From NCBI GenBank assembly GCA_963995505.1, contig OZ023194.1:12396428-12460427 (forward strand): DNA of 64,000 nt, written 5' to 3'. The translations under genes and the position numbers were made by a program. The stretch is from Hypericum androsaemum (taxonomy: Eukaryota > Streptophyta > Magnoliopsida > Malpighiales > Hypericaceae). Shown here piece by piece: positions 21,300 through 32,377 of this stretch. Position 1 is the stretch's first letter. Each line of letters begins with the position of its first letter. The notes under the pieces were generated by a model. It saw only the letters and a list, made by a program, of their open reading frames with translations, ran no database searches and was not told the DNA's origin.

Positions 21300-22040
21300 A
21301 GACAACTCTAGAATGATCTTTTTTCCCACTTTTCACTTTACCTTCCAACGACTTCAAGCTGAACTGGGGATTGTATATATTTAAACTTATCATTAACGTT
21401 ACACTCACATATCTCTTATACTATTTTCAATATTCTCAATTAATCGCCAATATTATACCCAAAGAATTAATCGCCAATATTATACCCAAAGAATTAATCG
21501 CCAATAAATGTGTGATCATCTGACAACATTTGAGGTTGTCTGATAAAATTAGAAATTTGTCACTAAAAATGTAAACAAAAATTTATATTGTACTCGTTAA
21601 AAATTTACCATAGTACTAAAATAAATTGGTATCATAGAAAAAGCTACTCTAAGTAAATTTGTCGTGATAACAGGGACACTAAATTTTTTTTAAGGACTAA
21701 CATTTTAATCTATTCTACCTGAATAAAAATTTATTTTGCAAAAGTTTACCTGTTGATCCGAAATATGTTTGACTTTATATATATATATATAATGAGATCT
21801 TCCAATAATGAAAAGAAAAAAACCTATGCTCAGTGGAGCTTTGTTTAATATAAAAGATGAAAACAAATAAGAATGCTGGGCTTCCATTGTCATTCTAGAT
21901 CAGTCTAGATTGATCTTTTCTCCCACTTTTCACTGTACATCCTTGAACTTGAGCTGGGCTTGTATATATTAACGAGACTTATCATTAACGTTACACCCAC
22001 AAGTTTTTTTTTGTTTTCAAAATTCTCAGTTATTATCCAA
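21300..22040 (+). promoter_or_regulatory. NAC promoter region, duplicated in tandem
   Basis: A block at about 21290-21450 recurs at about 21885-22030. Shared pieces include CCCACTTTTCACT, CTTGAGCTGGGCTTGTATATAT-like text and ACTTATCATTAACGTTACAC. The proximal copy has a TATA-like TATATATT at 21963-21970, about 160 bp before the NAC start. The distal copy has TATATATTTAAA at 21374-21385. Between them a 27-bp unit is tandemly repeated about 2.6 times (21438-21506). Confidence 0.65.
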
Positions 22041-22128
22041 ACAGTGTTATATGTGTGTATAATCTATTTAGACCGGTACTAACAAGTATTTTAGAATTGT
22101 AGTGTGAGTGACTGGTGACAAGTGAAAA

Positions 22129-23597
22129 ATGGCGAGCCTAACTAGTACGAAACCTTTCCTGGAAACTGCACAAGAAGTGGGAGAAGGGTTCCGCCCCACT
22201 GATCACGAGTTGGTGAATCACTTCCTGAAGCTAATCATAGTTGGTGACCATCACCGAGTCCGTAGAATCCCTGTGGTTGACATCTACAAATATGATCCTT
22301 GGGACTTGCCATGTGAGTTTGTTCTACTTTGTAACGGTAACATGTATTCGGTTTTTAACGATGTTGCATTTTTTTTATGATTCGAAGATGGCTTAGTACG
22401 CCGAGTGAATGTTCAAATAATAGATGGTCGGAGCATCTCTCTTGAATACCGAAATAACCCTTGTTGCGGGTTTCCTCTGGCTTTCAGCTGGAATTTTCTG
22501 GTTGTCTTATGCTCAGAGTATCTGTGAACTTTTAACGTGCAGATTGTTCAGAGTCGAGCATGTCCGGATCAGAATGGTACTTCTTCCACCGTAACCATCT
22601 CCGGAAAGGAGGACGAGCTAAAAGAAGCACCAAATCAGGATACTGGAAGTCCACCGGCCGGACTCGAAGAGTTGTGCATGAAGCCACTAGGAAAGCAATA
22701 GGCCAGAAGAAGAGCTTGGTTTTCCATGTAGGTCGAACACCTAGAGGCGTCGGGACCGAATGGATCATGCACGAGTATAGCGCAACTCTCGATCTACCGA
22801 ACCAGGTGCAGAGCCATATCTAGCAGCATTCACTTAACTCCTCTTCTCATTGCCATATTTGTTCACTTGGCAGGGGGATTTTGTTCTCTGCAAATTGATT
22901 AAGAGATCGAAAAAGAAACCGACCATTCAACACGATGATGACCGTGATGATCAACTTAATGTCGCGGGTTCGCATCGTGGAATCGAAAATCCAGATCTAA
23001 CAGATCAGCATCTGTCCTCTCTTGAAGGTGAAACCATCAATGATCTGTGCTTTGTCTAGTGGACAGTTGTGTATCATTAACTTGACCATTATTCAGGAAT
23101 TGAAGAATTTGGACATGTTACCGAAATGAACTTCGGTTTACAGTATCAAAGTTCAAATCTAACGGTAGATGACGCGACAATTACCGGTGAAGGCGGAACA
23201 GGGTGGCTAATGACTTCAGAACCTGAACTTTTTGCAGATGATCCAATTTTGGAAGAGGTGAGTGAGATTTTATTGTATGAGCAAAAGAGATTGAAAAATC
23301 GTAACCAAGTTTGCACTATCTCTGCAGTTCGACGCTCAATTTCTAAGGAATCTATGGCCATCCTGTGGCTACAATGAGCTGGACTATACCAGCAGATCTA
23401 CAAATGAGTCGAATGTTCATGAACTATTTGAATTTGACAATGGATTTGAAGACTTTCTTGTCTCTACCAAAGAACAACGTCCAAGTTCGCCTACGGACTT
23501 CGCATCTAAAAGTGGCTACCATCAAGAGGCTAATCATTCAACAGTCGACGAAAGGCGTCAGGTAATATCGGCAAATGCAGGCACTCTGGCCTCATAA
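22129..23597 (+). CDS. NAC-domain transcription factor (five exons)
   Basis: Exons 22129-22312, 22543-22805, 22874-23027, 23097-23257 and 23328-23597 have GT-AG borders and consistent phases, and give 343 residues. The NAC DNA-binding domain covers about residues 18-165: EGFRPTDHELVNHFL (subdomain A), VVDIYKYDPWDLP (B/C), GSEWYFFHRN with SGYWKSTGRTRRV (C), KKSLVFHVGRTPRGVGTEWIMHEY (D) and FVLCKLIK (E). The acidic C-terminal region (DDPILEE, ELFEFDNGFEDF) is a probable activation region. No transmembrane helix is seen. NAC proteins bind CACG-type sites and regulate development or stress genes. The last exon reads through a former donor (CAG|GTAATATC). The terminal exon kept in the fragment at 17002-17046 is missing here. 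Confidence 0.88.
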
Positions 23598-23599
23598 AT

Positions 23600-25330
23600 A
23601 AACTGATGCGGGAAGGAAGTGTTGTTGCGTCAATCATGCAAATTTGTAAAGCCAAACCCGTGCAAATTTCTATGTTTATGAGGACATGTGACAATTAATG
23701 TATCGCTAGTTGTGTGTATCTATTAGCTTAAGATTTTGTATAGAATATGAATATCGAATATTCGATATGCTAAGGCATTTCAGGTTCTTAACAGTGTCGA
23801 GTTAGGGGTCTCTATGTAATTAAATCTAGCGATATTAAGTCAAGATACAGTCATTTCCTATCGATGTCTCTTTTTCTTACTGGGAGGGAATTCGACAATA
23901 AATAAATTGTAAATATTATTATTAATAAGTATTATGTTCTTCGATTTCTTTGGAAAAATGTTATAATGAGGAGAAATAACGATGTCCTTTTCGAAGTCCA
24001 GTGAAGTAGATCACATAATATTCCATATCCACAAGATTTAAAAAGTAAATTGATTTCCCGAATTGAAGCCTTCATCAACCATTTTTCATATGGCAGTGAT
24101 GGTACAATATATAAAACCATATGATGTCATAGGTACCATTAAATTATTGAATCCCCCCCCTTTTTGAAATCAAGGGGAAGGTCGGGTTTGGTAGTGGCGT
24201 TACTGCTCTTTGTCACACAAATGAATTATAAAAGCATCCATGTCATTTTGACATCTGTCCATTTCGATCCACAATATTTTATTAGTTTAGACAATCAGAT
24301 ATTCGAATTCATTGAATTGATTAATCCGAATTTTAGTGGATAAAAATTTTCACGGTAAACAACTCAATACTTGATCAACATTTGTCACGTATGTGCACAA
24401 ATTCTAACTAGGTCCACTAAATTTTATGCAACATTACACGAAACTTGTTAATTTGACTCCAAATAATATATAATAATAACTAAAAAATCATAACATTAAG
24501 ATAATTTATAAATATAATCGAATCTGTCTCAAAATTGTATCGTCTCTGCAAAGGGATTATATTCAGGAATCAAGCAACAAACAGTCAAATCTACTGTAAC
24601 TCAATTTTCAATTCAAATTATAACATCTCAAAATTAAAAGTTATATTATTTTTTAGGTAAAACTATATCTTAACACATATTAAGTCGATTAATCTAGGTT
24701 GAATTAGAATTTTAACAAAGATCCATTTGCAAAATTTAAATTATATATGTCTAGTTAAATTAGAACAATCCTTTATAAGTGATGTACATTATCACTGCTA
24801 GATGTTTCAAATTATGTATTTTTTTAATAGTATTTAGTATTTGGACACCCACCATGCTAACTATCTAAATTCAAGCTTTGTAAAATGTTTAAAAAGCGAT
24901 AAAATTCTCCCATGTTGCGTTTCGAAACGTCATCGTTTCGTGTGTATATAAACATGTATGTACATGGTCATGGTTTGTTCTGTATAGCCAAGCAAACACG
25001 TCTTTCCTACCAAACTACAGCTACGAAATGAGCTGAACATTTAATGCATTTTTCTTCCATAAACTTTATTTCGTTGGTCCTCTTATGTCTCTCTTTCCTC
25101 CTATAATTATAACCACCACCTCCCCAACTATATCAACTAACCATACACCTTCAATGCTTCCCCCAACTTTGTCAACCCTCTTAAATACTGTTTGTCCTTG
25201 AGCCTTTTTCACCTGTTTTAGTAACCAACTCTACTACTCTATTGCATATTTCTCTCCTCTTGCAACTTAATTGCTTCACATCTCTAGCTAGAACCCTCTT
25301 TCTCTCTCTGAGCTTAATTAGAGAGGTTTC
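23600..25330. other. Intergenic AT-rich DNA
   Basis: No gene is supported. The last ~300 bp (CT-rich, with TTAAATAC at about 25180) is probably the promoter and 5' leader of the SNL6-like gene. Confidence 0.5.
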
Positions 25331-27697
25331 ATGGCTCCACCTGGTAATAATAGAAGCGTGTGTGTAATGGATGCTTCAGGGAGATTGGGATCCTCCCTTG
25401 TCCAAAACCTCCTGCTTAGAGGCTACACCGTACATGCCGCCCTCCAAGACCCTGGTTTGTTCTTCTCTTCTCTGTCTTTTTCTTCAATTTTCGGGGAATG
25501 TCGAGTAGAACTTTTGAGTGGTAACAAAAGTATCCCAAATTAGTATTTAGCTAGCCCAAATTAGTTATCTAGGTATGATTGAATAGGTTAGAAAGATGCA
25601 ACCAAATGGAGAACATCAGATTAGGCCACTAATGAAGAGATGTGAAGTGAATTAGTTTCGGATGGGTCTACTTTACCAGAAGTTGTAATTTTTGTTTGAC
25701 GGGATACAGGCCTAATTAATTGAGAAACGCCCAATTGGTTAAATTTGGTGGACTTACTTGCAAAACTTTAAGGACATTTGGCCTAATCGCGTAAAAATAG
25801 TAGAAATTGCGGAGGTTCATGTTCTAACCTTTTACGGGTATAATTATTAGTTTAAAAATTTATCCAAATAAAAGAAATTCAAAGCTATAATTGTGGCCTC
25901 CTTGAGATTTTTTAATTTCTCATATACAAAATCGAACACTATTAAGTTCTATTTATGGACGACTCTCCATAGTGCCTTTTACGTTCGGAGCCTCTTTGAG
26001 AATTTGAAATCATCAAGCTCAAAAAAAATTTGTTGATTTAGCTTGATAACGTGGTCTCTCAAAGGTAATTAACGGTGTAATTATTGCAGGCAAGTCACAT
26101 TGCTTGGATGGTTTATATAACAAGAGATTGAGGATATTCCAAGCAGACCCATTTAACTACCACAGCGTAGTTGATGCCTTGAAGGGATGTAGTGGATTGT
26201 TCTATTGCTTTGAGCCTCCCTCAGATCATTCCACCTACGATGTATGCTCTCTCCTCAACTATCTATCAAAGCAGCCGCAGCCGACTAATCGATATTCAAG
26301 TCGGGTATGACTTTTAAATGGTCGGTTAAACTAACGTCCTGGAATTCTCGTGTGAAGGAATATATGGCGGAAGTGGAGGTGAGGGCAGCACATAATGTAC
26401 TGGAAGCATGTGCTCAAACAGAAGCTATCCAGAAAGTCGTGTTCACCTCATCTATTACATCCGTAATATGGACGGCTGATCGAAATAAAAATCTCCAGGA
26501 TCTTGATGAGAGAAATTGGACCGACGTCAACTTTTGTAGAAAATATAAGGTATTAATCCAATTCCAGTTCATAAACTATATAGATCGTCAGAAAATGTTT
26601 ATTTATGGAAAATATTTACTTGATGAAAATTGAACCTTCTGTTCAGTTAAGATAGAAATTTGTAAATATATAGTGACAATTTTAAGTTAAGTAGAGCAAC
26701 TTCCCCTAATCACCATCGCCAAAGTCTTTAAGATCACGTTCAAAAAGTAATGGATTTTGATTACGAATATGCACATTAAGAAAGTTATTTTTATATTTTT
26801 ATATATGGTCCGACAATACTTTACGATAACATTGGAATTTGTATTTGTGATCAGCTATGGCACGCCCTATCGAAGACCCTAGCGGAGAAAACGGCGTGGG
26901 CCCTAGCGATGGACAGGGGAATCGAGATGGTGACCATAAACGGAGGGCTCCTGATGGGCCCAGACCTCGTGATCACGCATCCGTACCTGAAAGGAGCGGC
27001 TGAGATGTACGAAGACGGGGTCTTCGTTACGGTGGACCTCAAGCTTCTGGTGGACGCTCACGTCTGCGTCTTTGAAGAGACGGCGTCGTATGGAAGGTAC
27101 CTATGCTTCGACCACGTCATCAATTGCAACGAAGAGGCAATCAGGCTCGCCTACATGCTATTGCCGCCCTCCGAGTCCTCCATTCCTCAAAGGTCAGGAG
27201 ACAAAACTATTTGAAAAAAATTAAAAAAGTGCATGTATATTTGGCGAATAAATGCATAATTATAATAATTTTCATGTTTTTCATGTCAATGAAAATGAAA
27301 AAATTAACCAAACTGGAGACGGTAATTTATAATGAATTTATCATATGGTGGACACTTGTATACAAAGTCTTTTTTTATGGAAAATTCTGGTATTCAAAAT
27401 CAAATACTATCTATCGATCATAATTAAGAACGATCGTCTAAACATTGTGTATTTAACAATCATCATAAAATTATCCAGCTAGCATTAGGCATATTACATG
27501 AAATTTTATTAAATTATTTTATGAGATGCAATTTCTAATATCACAATTTCTAATATCACAACTTTTGATATTGTTCCCAAAAGGATTTAGATTCACATTA
27601 GCATTTATTTTTTCTTCTCAGGTTGGAGGATACGAGAATCCATCAGCAGCGGATAAGCAACAAGAAGCTAAACAAGTTGATGGTCAACTTTGGTTAA
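25331..27697 (+). CDS. Cinnamoyl-CoA reductase-like SNL6-type protein
   Basis: Exons 25331-25454, 26090-26241, 26358-26549, 26855-27192 and 27622-27697 close in phase and give 293 residues, slightly short for the family. It is an extended short-chain dehydrogenase/reductase with a Rossmann N-terminus (VCVMDASGRLGSSLVQNLLLRGYTVHAA), VVFTSSITSVIW, the segment SKTLAEKTAWALAMDRGIEMV, then GLLMGPDL, YLKGAAEMYEDGVFVTVDL and the terminal QQRISNKKLNKLMVNFG. This matches the SNL6 branch of the CCR/DFR superfamily, named from a rice gene linked to defence lignin. The NADPH glycine motif of CCR (TGAGGFIA type) is altered, and HALSK stands where CCR has YxxxK, so CCR activity is doubtful. The exon 3 acceptor has a weak pyrimidine tract. 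Confidence 0.88.
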
Positions 27698-28556
27698 TGG
27701 GCATCAGATTTAATTGAAGTCAAAGGAGGCAGCAAAATTAGAGGATTCTCAAGCTTCAGCAAAATTAATTTGTTCGTTACTATCTGTCAAAATGTATTTG
27801 CCATTTACATATGGCGCCCACAATTTATCCCATGTCAATATGTCTGATAATTGTACATATTAGAGCCGAATAAATTCGTTAGGATAATCAAGTAACTATT
27901 AAAATCCGAGAATGACGATCATTCCCAGACCTTGAATGTCAAATGTAAATCTAATGGACGGTCCATACTCGGATCTTGTCAGATTTCTATTTACATCAAT
28001 GATAAGGGCAAAATCAAGTTTATTTAGTTCACACTCGAATTTTGTCCAGATTTAAATTATGAACAAAAAATAAAGATTTGTAAAAAACTATTGCTAAAAA
28101 GGGATTTTTTGGTTTGGTATTAGTCACCGTTAGATCTTGTGGGATAACATGAAGAAGAGCATCTAATGCTAATTGATTTACGTACTAACGCACGTTTCCA
28201 AATTTTATTAAGTTTTCATATATTTGCATGGACACTTCACAATAAATAAAACCACGAAATTTTATCCAAAAGCTCTCAAATTACAAGTGCCAATTTATAT
28301 CTGAATAAATCAGTACAATAAATTACCCCGAATTAGAAACAGGTTAGTACTCGTGTGCATGTATTTACATATAGTTTGGAAGGGAGGATGATCTCGAAAT
28401 AGAGAAAAAAAATACACCAAAAATTGGTGCCTTGCCTCGTCATTTACCATTCACACATTATACATCCATAGTCGATGCTCGCTCGGGTGTTCGGATACCA
28501 CGTGATTTGTATAGTACAACTCTAGTCTCTGGAAACTAGATACGGCAGGAGCATCC
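27698..28556. other. Intergenic, convergent 3' ends
   Basis: The space between the converging SNL6-like (+) and NERD (-) genes. It is AT-rich and holds their 3' UTRs. Nothing else is seen. Confidence 0.5.
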
Positions 28557-30937
28557 TTAGGCGGTTAGAGTCATGGAGATAACTGAGGAGAGCTTGAACT
28601 TGCGGACCTTGCTAGAACTTTCAGGCTGTAAAAGAACCTCGGTGCTTGATCTTACCGTCACTTCCTTCCACTCCGAAGCAGAAGCCGCATCACTTCGGTA
28701 ATCGCGGGGAGAGTACAGAACTTGAAGCTTCGAATGGGCTGCAGTTCGCAATCAATTTCAAGTGAGAACAATCGAATAGTGATGCATGTGTGCCCGATCA
28801 TGCGCTGTTCAGGCAACACACGAAGTGAGAAATGGCGGAACGAATGCGTCAACAAGAGAAGGATTCTTTTGGTTGGTACCTAATCCAAACATGCTCGTCT
28901 TTTGGATGATCACGCGACCAACTTTAGATCTCTTGATGTTTTTCAACATCAGTACATCCTCTTGCTTTCCTTTGAATTCAATAAATTCTCCCAGGACGTA
29001 TTTGCTGTTTTTGAGCTCCAATCTGCACAGAATGAAGGGTTTTTTTTAAGGAATGCCATAAATCGTAAGGACTTGCAGTGGAACCATGTAACTATAAATG
29101 TATGCTCATGCCCTAGCCGTCATTAGAGGCGTCATTTTGATTGCTGGACCTTCGCTCCCCAAGCTGTTCCCGTATTCGCAGATAAGTGTTTTGTTATAAG
29201 TACTTCGGATAAATGTTCAACAAGTCTAGCATCAATAACAATTTCCTCTCTCTTGGAAAACCACATGAAATTTCCGAAGTGAAGTTTCAAGCACCCCAGC
29301 ACGTTCAATGTACTTTCCAGGAAAAAAATACATGACGTATCGTACTTATCGTGCTACTTTTTCACAGTTTGGTCAATGACCATATTCTGTCGCACCAGTT
29401 ACAGGATAGATTGGTGGTTGTCAACTAAATTTTTCTATCACTAGTAAAGAAAATATGCAGAGATTGCTATGTAACATGGAGGTAGAAGTCTTGGTCTAAC
29501 CTATTTATTTTTCTGGAGTAATATACATCAACTTATCCAAAGAGAACATGCAGGTAAGAGTAAGCTTTATCGACGTACCTATCCCACATTGGAGCCGTGC
29601 TGAGAACAGAGCTAAGTTTCTCTAACATGGATTCTTGCATATCTTTCTTCCCACCACGAAATGCACCCTTTAGCCAACCCGAAAATACATTATTTTGCTC
29701 AGGTTTGAGCTGCGACCATTGATCATAGGTGATAACTTCAGATGGGAAATCGCTCAAGTATAAAGTCCTGCAAAAATAACGACGACTCACACATGGGAAC
29801 AACAGAGTAAATCTGGACGGGTAAATTCTGGTATCTGAGGAACTTATTAAATCAAACAATGGGTGCTATCAATCAAAAGCGGTAAGTCGTGAAAGCATTT
29901 TCAATGGTCTTGCTTTCAGATAGGAAGGTACCGGTACCTACCGGAACTTTGGATTGGGAAGTACAATTTTGTAAGATAAATATCCATCCGGCAGAGCAAC
30001 ACCCCTTTGTTCAAGATATGATTCAAGAACTGAGGCTTGCTTCTTTACCTCCTCCAGCTGAAAAGGCAAGATTTTTGATGAGCAAAATTACCGAAAATGC
30101 TAGCAAAACATATAGCAGCGACGTCAGACTCCATCAAATTATTCAGACCTCAGTTACAAAAGAATCAATTCAATATATGGAAACAGATTCCAAGATACAA
30201 CAAACTTAAAATCACAAGTAAGCTGTGACAGGGCAAATTCTTAACAAAGCTAGTACTACTAATTAAGCTCTCGGGAAAGATGCAAAGCGTCTGAGAATGC
30301 TGCAACTCACAGGATCAGGATGGCGCTCCTTCTTGCCCTTATCCCCACCTTCACAGACCCAGCTGCCATCCCCGGCGATCGACACGAAACCCGAGAAATT
30401 CTTCACAGAAACAACCACTGCCTCCCTGCCAGAAACGAAACCATCAACCAGCCGAGACAGAAGCACAACTTAATTGCAAATTCCCTACCAAGTTAGCTTC
30501 ATTCACCTAACATTACTAAACCAAATGAACAAACTTTCCCAAGAAAAGAAGAAAACAGACACCCAAATGACAGAAGGCAGATTACCCATTAGTGACAAGG
30601 ACCATGTCGATGTTGAGGCGGGAAGCGGTATCCGGGTCGGGTATCCGGAGCCCCACGTAGGCCTTCCCTCCATAAATCTTCTCAAGCCTGTTAATTTTAT
30701 CAACAGAATCCAACAACCATTGTTACCAAAAAAAAAAAAGAGAGAAAGAAATAATAAAAAATTGGGCCTTTTAGAAAGGGAAGATATAAAACGACGTGGA
30801 ATAGGCAACCTGTTGGCGACGAGGAAGAGGGCGCTGGTGTCGTTGGACTCGGCCCCCAAAACGTCGTCGTCGTCCTCGTAGAAGAAGTACCTGAAGAGCA
30901 TGTAGACAATCAGCCCACATAAGATCTCCACCCACAT
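28557..30937 (-). CDS. NERD-domain membrane-anchored protein (seven exons)
   Basis: Minus-strand exons 30937-30810, 30687-30586, 30425-30311, 30057-29942, 29767-29579, 29022-28880 and 28738-28557 join in phase to give 324 residues. An N-terminal hydrophobic segment (WVEILCGLIVYMLFRYFFY) is a probable membrane anchor and precedes an acidic EDDDD. The nuclease-related domain (NERD, a PD-(D/E)xK-like fold) lies at about 45-165: KIYGGKAYVGLRIPD, NIDMVLVTNGEAVVVSVKNFSG, then KKQASVLESYLEQRG. The usual ExK is SVK here, so nuclease activity is unlikely. The C-terminal part (YVLGEFIEFKGKQED, LQVLYSPRDYRS, EWKEVTVRSSTEV) is conserved in uncharacterised plant homologues. No break is seen. The biochemical role is unknown. 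Confidence 0.9.
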
Positions 30938-31119
30938 GGTGATTTTATGGTTGGTTTTAAATTGTGGGGGCTTTGGTTCGAATGTTTGAAGTTAGTTTTA
31001 TTTCTGGTGAGAATCGGAATTTGGTTTGCTGATCTTTTGGTCTGGTCGGGGAGACCGTGTGATTGTCGTGCGGGATGGGTTGCCCACTCGGTGAAGTAAA
31101 GTACTAAAGAGAGGGACAA

Positions 31120-32377
31120 ATTTTGCCTTGCTAATTTTGGTCTACCGTGTAACCGTTAATTAATTTAAATTTTAGTCGGATAGTCGAAGATACGAATGAA
31201 AATTTGCATTCGACTGTTGCACCAACTTCTTTTCAAAAACTGTGATCTTAACCTCTCATACTGCAATTTGGAATTGAGGTTGGGTTGTTTTTATACCAAA
31301 ATTTGGTGCGTGTGTTTGTATCTGCCATTTCATCTGGTTAGATGGGCCACTCAAATAAAACTGAACAAAAAATTTATTTAATTTTTGGAAAATTAATTTT
31401 TAAAGTTTTGTTGGATTAAAAATATTCGGTTACGGTTTTTGTTACTTGTAATACAATAATAAAATATGTAATAAAGTTAGAGGATATTCGAAATTTAATC
31501 ATTAAATATACTTAATGATAAAAATAACTTTAAAGACCTCGGTCCAACTACAAAATGGAGGAAACTTAAAGAGTATATAATTAAAATTGTCAGCGAGCTT
31601 ATTTATACAACCGCGGGAATAACCGCTACGATGCGAATTCTGTAACTACTACCGACAACCTTCCGCCCCAAAGCTTCCTGGGCTTGGGCTGGGCTGGGCT
31701 TAATTACCCATTAGCTCTATTCTATCAATAAGTCAATGGTTGACCACCAGTCCACAAGAAATGTCCGCATGCGGACGACCAGTCACCCTCAGGCTAACTG
31801 AATGGATGGATATTACACCACAGGGAAGCGCCTGAAGATGATCTCATCACCCTCCTTATTTCGAAGGGAAAGAAATTTCCACTGGAAATTGAGTTAATAA
31901 TAACATTTTGGTAAATTTCTAAATCGTGTTCTACTAATATTGGCTTTTAGAAACTTGAAAGCAAAATATTTTTAAATTTCTTCGAATCATTTACCACGAG
32001 TTTTGCGCTATACGTGAAGTTCGTAGTACTTAAAATCCATCAGTTATTTTCCATGAAAATGACAAAAGATGGAACCTTGAAAGAAATATTTGCAAACAAA
32101 AAAGGCCTCGAGGTAGGCAACAAATGGGTAGCATATACTAATAGCATACAGCCTTTAAGATACCATTCCTTTTCAGGGTTCGAAAAAATAAAATAAAAAA
32201 GGAACTTCCCATCCCAACATGATCAAACACAAGTGGGAAAATAAAACCAACTGATCAAACACACTCCTACTACTACTGCAATCCTTTGTTTCTTTTCCTT
32301 TGCAAGAAGAAACCAACAGAAACCCGCGTTTACCTTCGCACTACATGTCCATTTTCCAGGCCGTGCGACGGTCCGTT
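31120..32377. other. Intergenic region upstream of the NERD gene
   Basis: AT-rich, with short GGGCTGGGCT repeats near 31680-31700. Its right part carries the 3' UTR of the WEB-family gene. No further gene is supported. Confidence 0.5.

Noticed and set aside
30474..30881. 135-codon plus-strand open frame
   Set aside because: It overlaps exons 1 and 2 of the NERD gene on the opposite strand, whose splicing and homology are clear.
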